This document shows positions 8,203 through 16,752 of a DNA stretch of 45,873 nt, piece after piece. The DNA is from an uncultured Roseateles sp. (GTDB taxonomy: Bacteria; Pseudomonadota; Gammaproteobacteria; Burkholderiales; Burkholderiaceae): NCBI GenBank assembly GCA_946480605.1, contig CAMLKW010000009.1, forward strand, positions 1 to 45,873, in the 5' to 3' direction. The notes beneath the pieces were generated by a model. The model saw only the letters and a program-made list of their open reading frames with translations, made no database searches and was not told where the DNA came from. A program made the translations under genes and the position numbers. Each line of letters begins with the position of its first letter. The stretch's first letter is position 1.

Positions 8203-8312
8203 GGTGTGAACGAACCGATGGCGCCGCGGCCCGGGTAGGGTGCGGCGCAATGCAAGGGGCCCGGTGGCGGGCGGCGAGGTCGCGCGCTGGAATGAGCGTC
8301 AGCGCGCGGTCG

Positions 8313-8339
8313 TCAGCAGGGGTGAAGAACCTTCAACAT
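8313..8339 (-). CDS. possible 8-codon leader peptide upstream of the outer-membrane protein
   Basis: ATG at 8339 opens an 8-codon reading frame encoding MLKVLHPC and ending at TGA. A strong Shine-Dalgarno-like GAGGAGGG lies about six bases before it. It sits about 110 bases upstream of the DUF5916 gene on the same strand, in a 214-base gap otherwise without features that I recognise. It could be a regulatory uORF. A chance purine run before an ATG is the alternative. Confidence 0.25.
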   Translation of the reverse strand: MLKVLHPC

Positions 8340-8416
8340 GGTGCCCTCCTCGGCCGCTTCGGTCGCGCGGCAATCGGTGCGAGGCGCGCAGTGTAGCCAG
8401 GCCTTGCCGTGCCGCG

Positions 8417-9190
8417 TTACTCGCCCGCGCGCTTCTTGCGCGGGCGACCGGCCAGCGCGCGGTCGTACAGCCAGTTGGGCAGCAGCCGCAGGATCTTGGC
8501 CAGCACACCCATCTGCCACGGGATGACGCGGTAGCTGACCTGGGCGCGGATGGCGCGCACGGCCTGGTCGGCGAAGTCGTCCACCGGCATCAGGAAGGGC
8601 ATGCCGTAGCGGTTGCCGCGTGTCAGCGGCGTGTCGATGTAGCCCGGCAGCAGCGTGACGACCTTGACGCCGAACGGCCGGCATTCGCCGCGCAGGCTTT
8701 CGCAGTAAGCGACGACGGCGGACTTGCTGGCGCTGTAGGCCCCGTGCCCCGGCAGGCCGCGGATGGCGGCCACGCTGGCCACGCCCACCAGCGTGCCCGA
8801 GCCACGCGCGTTCATGGCCTCGACGAAGGGATGGAAGGTGGCGGCCAGGCCGACGTTGTTGGTCGCGAACACGCGGCGCATCACGTCCAGGTCGTCGAAC
8901 TGCGTGGTGTCCATGCCGATGCTGATGCCGGCGTTGGCGATGACGACATCGGGCAGGCCTTGGGTGGCGATGCAGTCGCGGCCCGCACGGGTGATGGATT
9001 CGCAGTCGGCGACGTCGGCGCCGTAGACCTTGAAGCGCGCGGTATCGAGCTGCTGCTCCGCGGCCCAGCGGTCCACCTCGGCGGTGCGGCGCGCCACCAG
9101 CGCGAGGCGGGCGCCGTCGCGGTAGTAGCGCAGCGCCAGCGCCTGGCCGATGCCGCTGGAGGCACCGGTGATGAACACCAGCTCGCTCAT
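8417..9190 (-). CDS. short-chain dehydrogenase/reductase following lptC
   Basis: A 257-residue SDR. It has the cofactor motif TGASSGIG near residue 8, the NAG motif in VIANAGIS, and the catalytic Tyr and Lys in YSASK. After the Rossmann core it has the PGYIDTPLT loop and a basic C terminus (LAGRPRKKRAGE) typical of membrane-associated SDRs acting on lipids or polyketides. The start overlaps the lptC stop as ATGA, so it is the last gene of the kdsD-kdsC-lptC transcript. The position suggests a role linked to the envelope, but the substrate is unknown. Confidence 0.88.
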   Translation of the reverse strand: MSELVFITGASSGIGQALALRYYRDGARLALVARRTAEVDRWAAEQQLDTARFKVYGADVADCESITRAGRDCIATQGLPDVVIANAGISIGMDTTQFDDLDVMRRVFATNNVGLAATFHPFVEAMNARGSGTLVGVASVAAIRGLPGHGAYSASKSAVVAYCESLRGECRPFGVKVVTLLPGYIDTPLTRGNRYGMPFLMPVDDFADQAVRAIRAQVSYRVIPWQMGVLAKILRLLPNWLYDRALAGRPRKKRAGE

Positions 9191-9846
9191 CGCTGGACCC
9201 GGGGGGTGATCTGCCCCTGCGCCTTGCCGGTGAAGCTGAGCCGGCCGGTCAGGTGGCGGTACTCGAAGTTGCTGGTGTTCAGCGTGGTGCTGCCCTGGCG
9301 GATGGTGACCGGCAGGTGGGAGCGCAGCACCTCGCTGTTGGACAAGGCCTGCAGGAATTCGCCGCGCACCTCCATCAGCGCCACCGCGTTCTCGCCGGAG
9401 CCGGGCGGCAGGCGGCGCAGGCGCACGTCGCCCAGCAGCTGCAGGTCGCTGCCGTCGGCGTTGCTGAGCGCGCGCCTGGCCTCGGCGATGGCGAGGCTGC
9501 CGTCCGGCGCGACCGCGCGCACGCGCACCTGGTCGATCTCGACGGTGTCGGTGTCGGGGTAGTGGCGCAGCTCGGCGCCGGCGATCTGCACGTTGAGGCG
9601 GCCGTCCGCGCCGATGCGCTGGATCTCGAAGTTGGCCATGCGGTAGTCGGGCACGTGGCGTGGCGGCGCGGGCTCGCCGGGGTCGCCCAGCAGCGGCGTG
9701 TTCTTCACCAGCCACCAGGTGCCGCTGGCCAGCAGCGCCATCAGCAGCAGCGGCAGGTAGTTGGACAGCAGGCTCTGCAGCCGCCACAGCCAGGGCTGGG
9801 CGCGCTGGCGGCGGCTGGGCAGCGGGGCTGGCAACACACTGCTCAA
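9187..9846 (-). CDS. lptC: LPS export protein LptC
   Basis: A protein of about 219 residues with one N-terminal membrane anchor (SNYLPLLLMALLASGTWWLV) followed by a periplasmic beta-jellyroll region. It has the family segment PDYRMANFEIQRIGADGRL and the ending GRLSFTGKAQGQITPRV. LptC hands lipopolysaccharide from the LptB2FG extractor to LptA. The start is not an ATG. I chose TTG at 9846, which overlaps the kdsC stop (TTGA) and has GGAGG six bases upstream; GTG at 9837 is the alternative. The usual next genes lptA and lptB are not here; an SDR gene follows. Confidence 0.87.
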   Translation of the reverse strand: MSSVLPAPLPSRRQRAQPWLWRLQSLLSNYLPLLLMALLASGTWWLVKNTPLLGDPGEPAPPRHVPDYRMANFEIQRIGADGRLNVQIAGAELRHYPDTDTVEIDQVRVRAVAPDGSLAIAEARRALSNADGSDLQLLGDVRLRRLPPGSGENAVALMEVRGEFLQALSNSEVLRSHLPVTIRQGSTTLNTSNFEYRHLTGRLSFTGKAQGQITPRVQR

Positions 9847-10418
9847 GCGCGGCCTCCGTCCAAGGTGTCGTGGTGCGCGTGCAGCAGCCGCTCGTAGTGG
9901 CCGGCCGCCATCAGCAGCAGGTCGCAGAACTCGCGCGCGGCGCCGTAGCCGGCTGCGGCCTGCGTGACGTAATGCGCCACGCCCTTGGCCTCGGCGTGCG
10001 CGCCGGGTGGCGCGGCGGCGAAGCCGGCGCGGGCCAGCAGCGGCAGGTCGGGCCAGTCGTCGCCGATGGCGGCCACCTCGCCCCACGTGGCGCCGAACTG
10101 CGCCAGCAGCGGCGTCGCGGCGGCCAGCTTGTCCTTCACGCCGTGCATGGCGTGCGTGAGGCCCAGGTCGGCCACGCGGCGGCGCACGCCGGGGCTGTCA
10201 CGGCCGGTGATGATTACGGGCGTGATGCCGGCCTGCTGCAGCAGCTTCAGGCCGTGGCCGTCCAGCGTCGAGAAGGCCTTCTGGTCTTCGCCGTTGGCGC
10301 CGATGTAGATGCGGCCGTCGGTGAGCACGCCGTCCACGTCGAACAGCGCCAGCTTGACGCCCAGGCCCGTGCCCTGTGCCTTGACGAGCAGTTCGGGGGG
10401 GAAGCTCAGCGCGGCCAT
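9843..10418 (-). CDS. kdsC: 3-deoxy-D-manno-octulosonate-8-phosphate phosphatase KdsC
   Basis: A 191-residue HAD-superfamily phosphatase without a large cap domain. The nucleophile motif is LALFDVDGVLTDG, motif II is VIITGRDS, the Lys is in HGVKDK, and motif IV is AAIGDDWPDL. KdsC removes the 8-phosphate of KDO-8-P in lipopolysaccharide core synthesis. The ATG at 10418 overlaps the kdsD stop (TGATG); an in-frame TTG one codon upstream is less likely. It sits between kdsD and lptC in the conserved order. Confidence 0.93.
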   Translation of the reverse strand: MAALSFPPELLVKAQGTGLGVKLALFDVDGVLTDGRIYIGANGEDQKAFSTLDGHGLKLLQQAGITPVIITGRDSPGVRRRVADLGLTHAMHGVKDKLAAATPLLAQFGATWGEVAAIGDDWPDLPLLARAGFAAAPPGAHAEAKGVAHYVTQAAAGYGAAREFCDLLLMAAGHYERLLHAHHDTLDGGRA

Positions 10419-11404
10419 CAAATCACCTTCGCGCGCATGAGGTCGTTGATGCTGATCGCCCCCAGCAGGCGCTTCTCGGCATCGACGACGAGGACCACCG
10501 TGATGCGCGCCGCTTCCATCAGGTCGGCCGCGTCCACGGCCAGCGCGTCGGCGCCGACGGTGCGCGGCTTCGGGTGCGCCACCTCGGCGGCGGTCAGCGC
10601 GCGCAGGTCGCGGCCCTGCTCGATGAGGCGGCGCAGGTCGCCGTCGGTGAAGATGCCGGCAACGCGGTCATCGGCATCGACGATGACCGCCATGCCCAGC
10701 GCCTTCGCGCTCATCTCGCGCATCAGGTCGGTGAAGCTGGTCGCGCCGGCCACGCGCGGCAGCGCGTCGCCGCTGCGCATCAGGTCGCGCACATGCGTCA
10801 GCAGCTTGCGGCCCAGCGCGCCGCCGGGGTGGGAGCGGGCGAAGTCCTCGGCCTTGAAGCCGCGCGCATCCAGCAGTGCCACGGCCAGCGCATCGCCCAG
10901 TGCCATCTGCGCGGTGGTGCTGGCGGTGGGGGCCAGCTGCAGCGGGCAGGCTTCCTCGGGCACGGCGCTGTCCAGCACGACGTCGGCATGCGCGGCCAGG
11001 CTGGATTCGGCACGGCCGGTCATCGCGATGACGGGCACGCCCAGGCGCTTGAGCACCGGCAGGATGGCGTTCAGCTCGTCGCTCTCGCCGGAGTTGGACA
11101 GCGCCAGCACGATGTCGCCGGGCGTGACCATGCCCAGGTCGCCATGGGCCGCCTCGGCGGGATGGACGAACAGCGCGGGCGTGCCGGTGGAGGCCAGCGT
11201 GGCGGCGATCTTGCGGCCCACATGGCCGCTCTTGCCCATGCCCATGACGGCCACGCGGCCCTGGCAGGCCAGCACGGCCTGCACGGCGCGGGCGAAGGCC
11301 TCGCCCAGGCGCGGGCCCAGTTCGGTCAGCGCGCGGGCCTCGACGGCCAGGGCGTCCTGCCCCATGCGAATGGCGCGCGGAGCATCGAAAACGGGGGAAC
11401 TCAT
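10418..11404 (-). CDS. kdsD: D-arabinose-5-phosphate isomerase KdsD
   Basis: A 328-residue protein, the usual length. An N-terminal SIS sugar-isomerase domain carries VMGMGKSGHVGRKIAAT and the family motif HPAEAAHGDLG. Two CBS domains follow: about residues 206-262 starting LMRSGDALP, and 270-328 ending ISINDLMRAKVI. The enzyme converts ribulose-5-phosphate to arabinose-5-phosphate, the first dedicated step to KDO. It is the first gene of the minus-strand operon kdsD-kdsC-lptC-SDR. The start lies 99 bases from the divergent oxidoreductase operon. Confidence 0.93.
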   Translation of the reverse strand: MSSPVFDAPRAIRMGQDALAVEARALTELGPRLGEAFARAVQAVLACQGRVAVMGMGKSGHVGRKIAATLASTGTPALFVHPAEAAHGDLGMVTPGDIVLALSNSGESDELNAILPVLKRLGVPVIAMTGRAESSLAAHADVVLDSAVPEEACPLQLAPTASTTAQMALGDALAVALLDARGFKAEDFARSHPGGALGRKLLTHVRDLMRSGDALPRVAGATSFTDLMREMSAKALGMAVIVDADDRVAGIFTDGDLRRLIEQGRDLRALTAAEVAHPKPRTVGADALAVDAADLMEAARITVVLVVDAEKRLLGAISINDLMRAKVI

Positions 11405-11503
11405 GCGGGCAGTGTAGACAAGGCAAGGCCCCACGGGTTTCCACAGAGACGGCCGCGCAAGCGCAGTCCTAGACTGGCCCGATCGCACCACGGAGGAGAC
11501 ACC

Positions 11504-13285
11504 GTGCAGTGGACCGATACCTCGAATCCGGCCTATTTCCACAAGGTCGTCGATTGCCAGTGGGCATGCCCGGCACACACGCCGGTGCCCGAGTACATCC
11601 GCCTCATCGCGCAGGGGCGGCATGACGAGGCCTACTGGGTGAACTGGGTCAGCAATGTGTTCCCCGGCGTGCTGGGGCGCACCTGCGACCGGCCCTGCGA
11701 GCCCGCCTGCCGGCGCGGCCGCGTGGAGGAGAAGCAGGCGGCCAAGCCGGAGCCCGTGGCCATCTGCCGGCTCAAGCGCGTGGCGGCGGACAACAAGACC
11801 GACGAGTTCCGCGCGATGCTGCCCAAGCCTGCGGCGAGGAACGGCAAGCGCGTGGCCTGCGTGGGCGCCGGGCCGGCGTCGCTGGCGGTGGCGCGAGACC
11901 TGGCCCTGGAGGGCTATGCCGTCACCGTGTTCGACGGCGAGAGCAAGCCCGGCGGCTTCATCCGCACGCAGATCCCGCGCTTCCGGCTGCCGGAGCGGGT
12001 CATCGACGAGGAGTGCGGCTACATCCTCGGGCTGGGCGTCGAATGGCGCGCCGGCCAACGCGTGGATTCGATGAAGGCGCTGCTGGCCGAAGGCTGGGAC
12101 GCCGTCTTCGTCGGCTGCGGTGCGCCACGCGGGCGCGACCTGGCGCTGCCCGGGCGGGACGAGACACGGGCCCAGGTGCACATCGGCATCGATTGGTTGA
12201 GCAGCGTGTCCTTCGGCCATGTGACGGCCGTGGCGCCGCGCGTCATCGTGCTGGGCGGCGGCAACACGGCAATGGACTGCTGCCGCTCGGCGCGGCGGCT
12301 GGGCGCGTCGTCGGTCACGGTCGCCGTGCGCAGCGGCTATGCGCAGATGAAGGCGAGCCCGTGGGAGAAGGAAGACGCCGAGCACGAGGGCATCCCCATC
12401 CTCGACTTTCATGTGCCGCTGGCCTTCGAGCATGTCGACGGCAGGCTCACGGGCATGCGGTTCAAGAAGGCGCAGAGCGGCGAGGAAGTCGTCATCCCCT
12501 GCGACGAGGTGCTGATCGCCGTGGGCCAGGAGAACAGCTTCCCGTGGATAGAGCGCGACGCGGGCATCGCCTTCGGCGACGACGGCTTGCCGGTGCTGGA
12601 TGCGAAGAGCTTCCAGTCTTCGTTGCCGCAGGTGTTCTTCGGCGGCGATGCGGCGTTCGGGCCCAAGAACATCATCACGGCCGTCGCCCACGGCCACGAA
12701 GCGGCGGTGAGCATCGACCGCCTGCTGCACGGCGAGCCGGTCACGCAGCGCCCGCCGCCGCACGTGAACCTCGTGTCGCAGAAGATGGGCATCCACGAGT
12801 GGAGCTACGACAACGCCATCACGCTGGACCTGCGCAGCAAGGTGCCCTGGGCCGCCGCCGAGAAGGCGCTGGCCAGCATCAAGGTCGAGGTGGAGCTGGG
12901 CTTCGACGCGGCCAGCGCGCTGAAGGAAGCCGGGCGCTGCCTGAACTGCGACGTGCAGACCGTGTTCGCGCCCAAGCTGTGCATCGAGTGCGACGCCTGC
13001 GTGGACATCTGCCCGATGGACTGCATCACCTTCACGGCGGACGGCCCCGATCTGCGCGAGCGGCTGAACGCGCCGGCGTTGAACGAGGACCAAGCCATCT
13101 ACGTCGAAGGCGGGCTCAAGACCGGCCGCGTGATGGCCAAGGACGAGGACGTCTGCCTGCACTGCGGGCTGTGCGCCGAGCGCTGTCCGACCGGGGCGTG
13201 GGACATGCAGAAGTTCCTGCTCGTCACGGCCAAGGCCGGCGCCGCCTGCCGCGACCACGCGACGCGCAAGGAGGTCGCCGCATGA
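11504..13285 (+). CDS. flavin/Fe-S NAD(P) oxidoreductase subunit of a 2-oxoacid oxidoreductase
   Basis: A 593-residue protein. Residues 1-75 form a Cys-rich domain as in glutamate synthase small subunits, with a CxxxC pair near residue 18 and GRTCDRPCEPAC. An FAD Rossmann motif (GAGPASLAVARDLALEG) and an NAD(P) motif (VLGGGNTAMDCCRSARRLG) follow. The C terminus has two ferredoxin-type 4Fe-4S clusters (CIECDACVDICPMDC and CLHCGLCAERCP). Next to the alpha and beta subunit genes, it likely passes electrons from the 2-oxoacid reaction to NAD(P)+. The resemblance is to the gamma-like subunit of 2-oxoglutarate:NADP+ oxidoreductase known from Azoarcus. The GTG start at 11504 has GGAGGAG seven bases upstream. 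Confidence 0.85.
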   Translation: MQWTDTSNPAYFHKVVDCQWACPAHTPVPEYIRLIAQGRHDEAYWVNWVSNVFPGVLGRTCDRPCEPACRRGRVEEKQAAKPEPVAICRLKRVAADNKTDEFRAMLPKPAARNGKRVACVGAGPASLAVARDLALEGYAVTVFDGESKPGGFIRTQIPRFRLPERVIDEECGYILGLGVEWRAGQRVDSMKALLAEGWDAVFVGCGAPRGRDLALPGRDETRAQVHIGIDWLSSVSFGHVTAVAPRVIVLGGGNTAMDCCRSARRLGASSVTVAVRSGYAQMKASPWEKEDAEHEGIPILDFHVPLAFEHVDGRLTGMRFKKAQSGEEVVIPCDEVLIAVGQENSFPWIERDAGIAFGDDGLPVLDAKSFQSSLPQVFFGGDAAFGPKNIITAVAHGHEAAVSIDRLLHGEPVTQRPPPHVNLVSQKMGIHEWSYDNAITLDLRSKVPWAAAEKALASIKVEVELGFDAASALKEAGRCLNCDVQTVFAPKLCIECDACVDICPMDCITFTADGPDLRERLNAPALNEDQAIYVEGGLKTGRVMAKDEDVCLHCGLCAERCPTGAWDMQKFLLVTAKAGAACRDHATRKEVAA

Positions 13286-15117
13286 GCCGCATCGAGGCCG
13301 TCAACGACTTCGTCGTCAAGTTCGCCAATGTCAACGGCTCGGGCTCGGCGTCGGCCAACGAGCTGTTCGCGCGCGCCATCCTGCGCATGGGTGTGCCGGT
13401 GAGCCCGCGCAACATCTTCCCGAGCAACATCCAGGGCCTGCCGACCTGGTACGAGGTGCGCGTGTGCGAGGCCGGCTGGCTGGGCCGGCGCGGCGGCGTG
13501 GACCTGATGGTGGCGATGAACCCACAGACCTGGGACCAGGACGTCGCCGAGATCCAGCCCGGCGGCTACCTGTTCTACGACTCCACCAAGCCGCTTCCGG
13601 CCAGCGCCTTCCGCGACGACATCCACGTCATCGGCATGCCGGCCACGGCCATCTGCAACGCCACCTACGACGTGCCGCGCGAGCGCACGCTGTTCAAGAA
13701 CATCCTCGTGCTGGGCGCGCTGAGCGAGCTGATGGGCATTGCGGCGGCCGTCATCGAGGGGCTGTTCGCCGAGCAATACAAGGGCAAGGAACGGCTGCTG
13801 GACTCCAACGTGCGCGCGCTGCACGCCGGAGCTGAGTTCGCGCGCGACCACCTGTCCGTGCAGCCCTTCGGCCTGAAGGTGCAGTCCGCCGATGCGGTGG
13901 GCGACAAGGTCTTCCTGGAAGGCAATGCGGCCACGGCGCTGGGCTGCATCTACGGCGGCGCCACGGTCTGTGCCTGGTACCCGATCACGCCGTCGTCGTC
14001 AGTCGCCGAGGCCTTCGAGAAGTACGCGCTGAAGTTCCGCACCGACCCGGCCACCGGCGAGAAGCGCTATGCCATCGTGCAGGCCGAGGACGAAATCGCC
14101 TCCATCGGCATCATCACCGGCGCCGGCTGGAACGGCGCGCGCGCGTTCACGTGCACGTCGGGACCGGGCGTGTCGCTGATGACCGAGTTCCTCGGGCTGG
14201 CCTACTTCGCCGAGATCCCCTTCGTCGTCATCGACGTGCAGCGCGGCGGCCCCAGCACCGGCATGCCGACGCGCACGCAGCAGGCCGACCTGCTGAGCAG
14301 CGCCTACGCGTCGCACGGCGACACGCAGCACGTGCTGCTGCTGCCTGAGGACCCGCGCGAGTGCTTCGAGTTCGCCGCCGACGCGCTGGACCTGGCCGAG
14401 CGGCTGCAGACGCCGGTGTTCCTGATGAGCGACCTGGACATCGGCATGAACCAGCGGCTGTGCGCGCCGCTCGAATGGAACGACGAGCGCCGCTACGACC
14501 GCGGCAAGCTCATGACGGCCGAGATGCTGGACGCCGGCCGTGAGTTCGCGCGCTACAAGGACGTGGATGGCGATGGCATCCCGTGGCGCACGCTGCCCGG
14601 CACGCATGCTCGACTAGGCGCCTACTTCACGCGCGGCACCACGCGCAACGAGCAGGCCATCTACTCGGAGCGCGGTGACGACTACGTCCGCAACGTCGAG
14701 CGCCTGCGCGCCAAGTTCGCCACCGCCGCGCTGCTGGCGCCGCAGCCGCTGGTGCGTGCCGCGGCGCAGAAGACGCGCCTCGCCGTCCTCTACTTCGGCT
14801 CCACCGCGCCAGCCATGGACGAGGCGCTGGCCGTGCTGGCCGACGCCGGCATCCACATCGACGCGATGCGGCTGCGCGCCTACCCCTTCCCGCCGGCTGT
14901 GGCCGAATTCATCGCGGCGCACGACGCCGTGTTCGTCGTCGAGCAGAACCGCGACGCGCAGATGCGCCGCCTGCTCATCAACGAGCTGGAGGTGGCGCCC
15001 GCGCAGCTGACCAAGGTGCTGCACTACGACGGCACGCCCATCACGGCGCGCTTCATCACCGACGCGATCACGCGCCACGTGCATGCGCTCGCCACCGCAC
15101 CCAGGAGCGCGGCATGA
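13282..15117 (+). CDS. 2-oxoacid:acceptor oxidoreductase, fused gamma-alpha subunit
   Basis: A 611-residue protein. Residues 1-190 form the gamma-type domain (FANVNGSGSASANELFARA, GLPTWYEVRV). Residues from about 215 form the alpha pyrimidine-binding domain with NAATALGCIYGGATVCAWYPITPSSS and TSGPGVSLMTEFLG. A C-terminal transketolase-like domain ends with VFVVEQNRDAQMRRLL. The enzyme decarboxylates a 2-oxoacid with TPP and forms an acyl-CoA. The substrate (2-oxoglutarate or another 2-oxoacid) cannot be fixed from the sequence. The ATGA overlap at 13282 couples it to the flavoprotein gene, and another ATGA couples it to the beta subunit. Confidence 0.9.
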   Translation: MSRIEAVNDFVVKFANVNGSGSASANELFARAILRMGVPVSPRNIFPSNIQGLPTWYEVRVCEAGWLGRRGGVDLMVAMNPQTWDQDVAEIQPGGYLFYDSTKPLPASAFRDDIHVIGMPATAICNATYDVPRERTLFKNILVLGALSELMGIAAAVIEGLFAEQYKGKERLLDSNVRALHAGAEFARDHLSVQPFGLKVQSADAVGDKVFLEGNAATALGCIYGGATVCAWYPITPSSSVAEAFEKYALKFRTDPATGEKRYAIVQAEDEIASIGIITGAGWNGARAFTCTSGPGVSLMTEFLGLAYFAEIPFVVIDVQRGGPSTGMPTRTQQADLLSSAYASHGDTQHVLLLPEDPRECFEFAADALDLAERLQTPVFLMSDLDIGMNQRLCAPLEWNDERRYDRGKLMTAEMLDAGREFARYKDVDGDGIPWRTLPGTHARLGAYFTRGTTRNEQAIYSERGDDYVRNVERLRAKFATAALLAPQPLVRAAAQKTRLAVLYFGSTAPAMDEALAVLADAGIHIDAMRLRAYPFPPAVAEFIAAHDAVFVVEQNRDAQMRRLLINELEVAPAQLTKVLHYDGTPITARFITDAITRHVHALATAPRSAA

Positions 15118-16166
15118 CCTACCTCGCCAAACCCAAGCTGCATCACCCGAGTCTCACGAAGAACGCCGTCGGCTACACGCGCCGCGACTACGAAGGCAAG
15201 GTCTCCACGCTGTGCGCCGGCTGCGGCCACGACTCCATTTCCAGCGCCATCGTGCAGGCCTGCTGGCAGCTGGACATCGCGCCCCACCGCGTCGCCAAGC
15301 TCAGCGGCATCGGCTGCTCCAGCAAGACGCCCGACTACTTCCTCGGCGCCAGCCACGGCTTCAACACCGTGCACGGCCGCATGCCCAGCGTGCTGACCGG
15401 CGCCAACCTCGCCAACCGCGAGCTGCTGTACCTGGGCGTCTCGGGCGACGGCGACTCGGCCTCCATCGGCCTCGGCCAGTTCGCGCACGCCATGCGGCGC
15501 GGCGTGCGCATGGTCTACATCGTCGAGAACAACGGCGTCTACGGCCTGACCAAGGGCCAGTTCAGCGCGACGGCCGACAAGGGCTCGGTGGCCAAGAAGG
15601 GCGCCGCCAACAACGACACGGCCATCGATCTCGCCGCACTGGCGCTGCAGCTGGGTGCCACCTTCGTCGCGCGCAGCTTCTCGGGCGACAAGGCCCAGCT
15701 GGTGCCGCTCATCGAGGCCGCCATGCGCCACGGCGGCGCGGCCTTCATCGATGTGGTCAGCCCCTGCGTGGCGTTCAACAACCATGCCGGTTCGACGCGC
15801 AGTTATGACCATGTGCGCGCCCACAACGAGGCGCTGAACCGCATCGACTTCATCGCGCTGGCCGACGAACAGGTCGTGGCCGACACGCCCGAGCTCATCG
15901 ACGTGCCGCAGGCCGACGGCACGACGTTGCGTCTGCGCCGGACCGACGCCAGCTACGACCCCACCGACCGCCTCGGCGCCATGGCTGCGATGCAGCTGCG
16001 CGCCGCGGCCGGCGAGATCGCCACCGGCCTGCTGTACGTCGACCCTGCGGCCCGGGACTGGCATGCAGCGCAGCGCAGCGCGGCGGCGGCGCTGAACGCA
16101 CTGGGTGAAAAAGACCTGTGCCCGGGCGCCACGGCGCTGCAAAAAATCAATGCAAGCCTGAGATGA
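15114..16166 (+). CDS. 2-oxoacid:acceptor oxidoreductase, beta (TPP-binding) subunit
   Basis: A 350-residue protein with the TPP-binding motif split as GVSGDGDSASIGLGQ and ENNGVYGLTKGQ. It has cluster cysteines in TLCAGCGHDS and SGIGCSSKTPDYF, and the conserved GASHGFNTVHGR. This is the beta subunit of a 2-oxoacid:ferredoxin-type oxidoreductase, pairing with the alpha subunit upstream (ATGA overlap at 15114). A C-terminal domain (about residues 240-350) follows the TPP domain, as in the KorB type. It is the last of the three clearly coupled genes; a lipoprotein gene begins nine bases downstream. Confidence 0.9.
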   Translation: MTYLAKPKLHHPSLTKNAVGYTRRDYEGKVSTLCAGCGHDSISSAIVQACWQLDIAPHRVAKLSGIGCSSKTPDYFLGASHGFNTVHGRMPSVLTGANLANRELLYLGVSGDGDSASIGLGQFAHAMRRGVRMVYIVENNGVYGLTKGQFSATADKGSVAKKGAANNDTAIDLAALALQLGATFVARSFSGDKAQLVPLIEAAMRHGGAAFIDVVSPCVAFNNHAGSTRSYDHVRAHNEALNRIDFIALADEQVVADTPELIDVPQADGTTLRLRRTDASYDPTDRLGAMAAMQLRAAAGEIATGLLYVDPAARDWHAAQRSAAAALNALGEKDLCPGATALQKINASLR

Positions 16167-16175
16167 TCCGGCGCC

Positions 16176-16661
16176 ATGCGCCTCATGCTTCTGCCCATCG
16201 CCGCCCTCGTGCTGACCGCCTGCGCCAGCTCCAGCCAGGACAAGGTCGCCAGCGCGGCCACCACGCCGCTGTCTGACCTCAACGTCGTGCGGGCCGAGAT
16301 CCCCGACGTGCTGAAGGCCGCCGCCGCTGCACCCTACGCCGCGCCGGCCGACGCCAGCTGCGCCGGCCTGGCCCAGGCCATCCAGGCCTTGGACGAGGTG
16401 CTGGGCCCCGACCTCGACGCGCCGGTCACCAAGGGCAACACCGGCCTGCTGGAGCGCGGCGAGGACGCCGCCACCGGCGCGCTGCAGCGCACGGCCGAGG
16501 GCGTCATGCCCTTCCGCGGCTGGGTGCGCAAGCTGACCGGCGCCGAACGCTACGCCCGTCAGGTCAGCGCCGCCATCACGGCCGGCGGCGTGCGGCGTGG
16601 CTTTCTGCGCGGGCAGGCGGCGGCCAAGGCCTGCACGCCGGCGCCGGCAAAGGCTCCCTAA
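16176..16661 (+). CDS. predicted lipoprotein of unknown function
   Basis: A 161-residue protein with a lipoprotein signal (MRLMLLPIAALVLTAC, predicted acylated Cys16) followed by a Ser-rich linker. The mature part is Ala-rich and mostly helical, with CAGLAQAIQALDEVLGPDLDAP near residue 66 and a basic segment WVRKLTGAERYARQV near residue 113. I recognise no catalytic motif. It starts nine bases after the oxidoreductase beta subunit and may ride on the same transcript, though a function in common is not evident. Confidence 0.75.
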   Translation: MRLMLLPIAALVLTACASSSQDKVASAATTPLSDLNVVRAEIPDVLKAAAAAPYAAPADASCAGLAQAIQALDEVLGPDLDAPVTKGNTGLLERGEDAATGALQRTAEGVMPFRGWVRKLTGAERYARQVSAAITAGGVRRGFLRGQAAAKACTPAPAKAP

Positions 16662-16752
16662 AGCACCCTGATCACACTCGTTTGCCGGGGCTCAACACTC
16701 AGCAAACTTTCGACCACGGGACGGCAAAGCGGCGTCGGCAGACTCGCCGCCG

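Noticed and set aside
5890..8238. Long plus-strand frame opposite the DUF5916 gene
   Set aside because: The minus-strand product has a signal peptide and domain structure; the plus-strand translation is low-complexity Ala/Gln/Arg without motifs.
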